Notes under the pieces: generated by a model
What the model was told of the DNA's origin: nothing
Database searches by the model: none
What the model saw: the letters and a program-made list of their open reading frames with translations, nothing else
Source: a virus
Length of the DNA stretch: 42,754 nucleotides
Strand: one strand, 5' to 3'
Virus record (IMG/VR): IMGVR_UViG_3300023184_000237
Location: 1-42,754 of that record
Program-made: the position numbers and the translations under genes
Shown: one piece after another, positions 42,607 to 42,754 of the stretch
Position numbering within the stretch: the stretch's first letter is position 1
Layout of the letters: each line of letters begins with the position of its first letter

Positions 42607-42754
42607 ATGAGCAATTTTTACTGTGCGGCCCCATGGCGAGGCCTGCATATCAATCCCCAAGGCAATGTCAAAACATGTTGTGCCGGCAACCCCAACATGC
42701 TGGGCAACCTCAATGCCAACACAATTGAGGAAATTTTAAATACCGATCGCATGG
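42607..42754 (+). CDS. Second twitch radical SAM protein (3' end outside window)
   Basis: 49 residues are visible before the window ends. The N-terminus FYCAAPWRGLHINPQGNV followed by KTCCAG has the same C-x-A-P-W and Cys-Cys pattern (Cys6, Cys24, Cys25) as the protein at 25556 (Cys8, Cys26, Cys27), followed by the LGNLN segment common to these proteins. The radical SAM core itself is not in the window, so the call rests on this N-terminal signature. It is preceded by a late-type element, unlike the first copy, which is in the sigma70 operon; the two may act at different times or on different substrates. Confidence 0.7.
   Translation, partial: MSNFYCAAPWRGLHINPQGNVKTCCAGNPNMLGNLNANTIEEILNTDRM

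Noticed and set aside
1-42754. tRNA genes
   Set aside because: Gaps between genes are too short (maximum about 90 bp) and none shows a cloverleaf or TTCRA arm by eye.

Overview
The window is a segment of a T4-like myovirus (tailed phage, class Caudoviricetes), probably an uncultured aquatic phage. The evidence is a set of recognisable T4-type virion genes: contractile tail sheath (gp18-like), tail tube (gp19-like), neck proteins (gp13-, gp14- and gp15-like), head-completion nuclease (gp4-like) and a candidate small terminase (gp16-like), plus very long repetitive tail fibres of the kind common in marine T4-like phages. Genes are packed with about 0.6 kb of intergenic DNA in total, often with ATGA or TAATG stop/start overlaps. 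Two good sigma70-type promoters suggest a host with ordinary bacterial sigma70; the host species cannot be read from the sequence. I saw no tRNA, rRNA, CRISPR array, reverse transcriptase or integrase.

Layout. 1-19817 (+): a tail-fibre block. It holds a PKD-bearing fibre that starts before the window, a 614-residue fibre with a probable baseplate-attachment head, an XkdW-like assembly protein with EQWL repeats, a 2559-residue fibre and a 905-residue fibre. 19812-23004 (-): a Nudix hydrolase and gp15- and gp14-like neck proteins. 23079-27296 (+): an unknown 375-residue protein, gp13, a 3'-5' exonuclease, a twitch-type radical SAM protein and a dNMP kinase. 27293-27946 (-): a GIY-YIG/HNH endonuclease. 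28036-34674 (+): sheath, tube, a second tube-like protein, a small protein, gp4 and the gp16 candidate. 34696-41051 (+): a possible internal-head-protein region, with four proteins whose N-termini resemble T4 capsid-targeting sequences, an HNH endonuclease, an 823-residue charged protein with AT-hook and EF-hand-like motifs, and an Ntn-hydrolase. 41071-42754 (+): a putative virion surface protein, a secreted NUC1-type nuclease and the start of a second twitch radical SAM protein.

How it fits together. Late virion genes are preceded by a TAAATA element like the T4 late promoter (TATAAATA), found at twelve gene starts on both strands. The nucleic-acid and nucleotide genes at 25038-27296 sit behind a sigma70-type promoter and probably act earlier. 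In several places the late element lies only 4-5 nt before the ATG, suggesting leaderless late mRNAs. The most interesting candidate system is the run of small proteins with a shared MRAxEFxxE N-terminus (39015-41051) flanking an Ntn-hydrolase. By analogy with T4 internal proteins they may be packed into the head, trimmed by the prohead protease and injected into the host.
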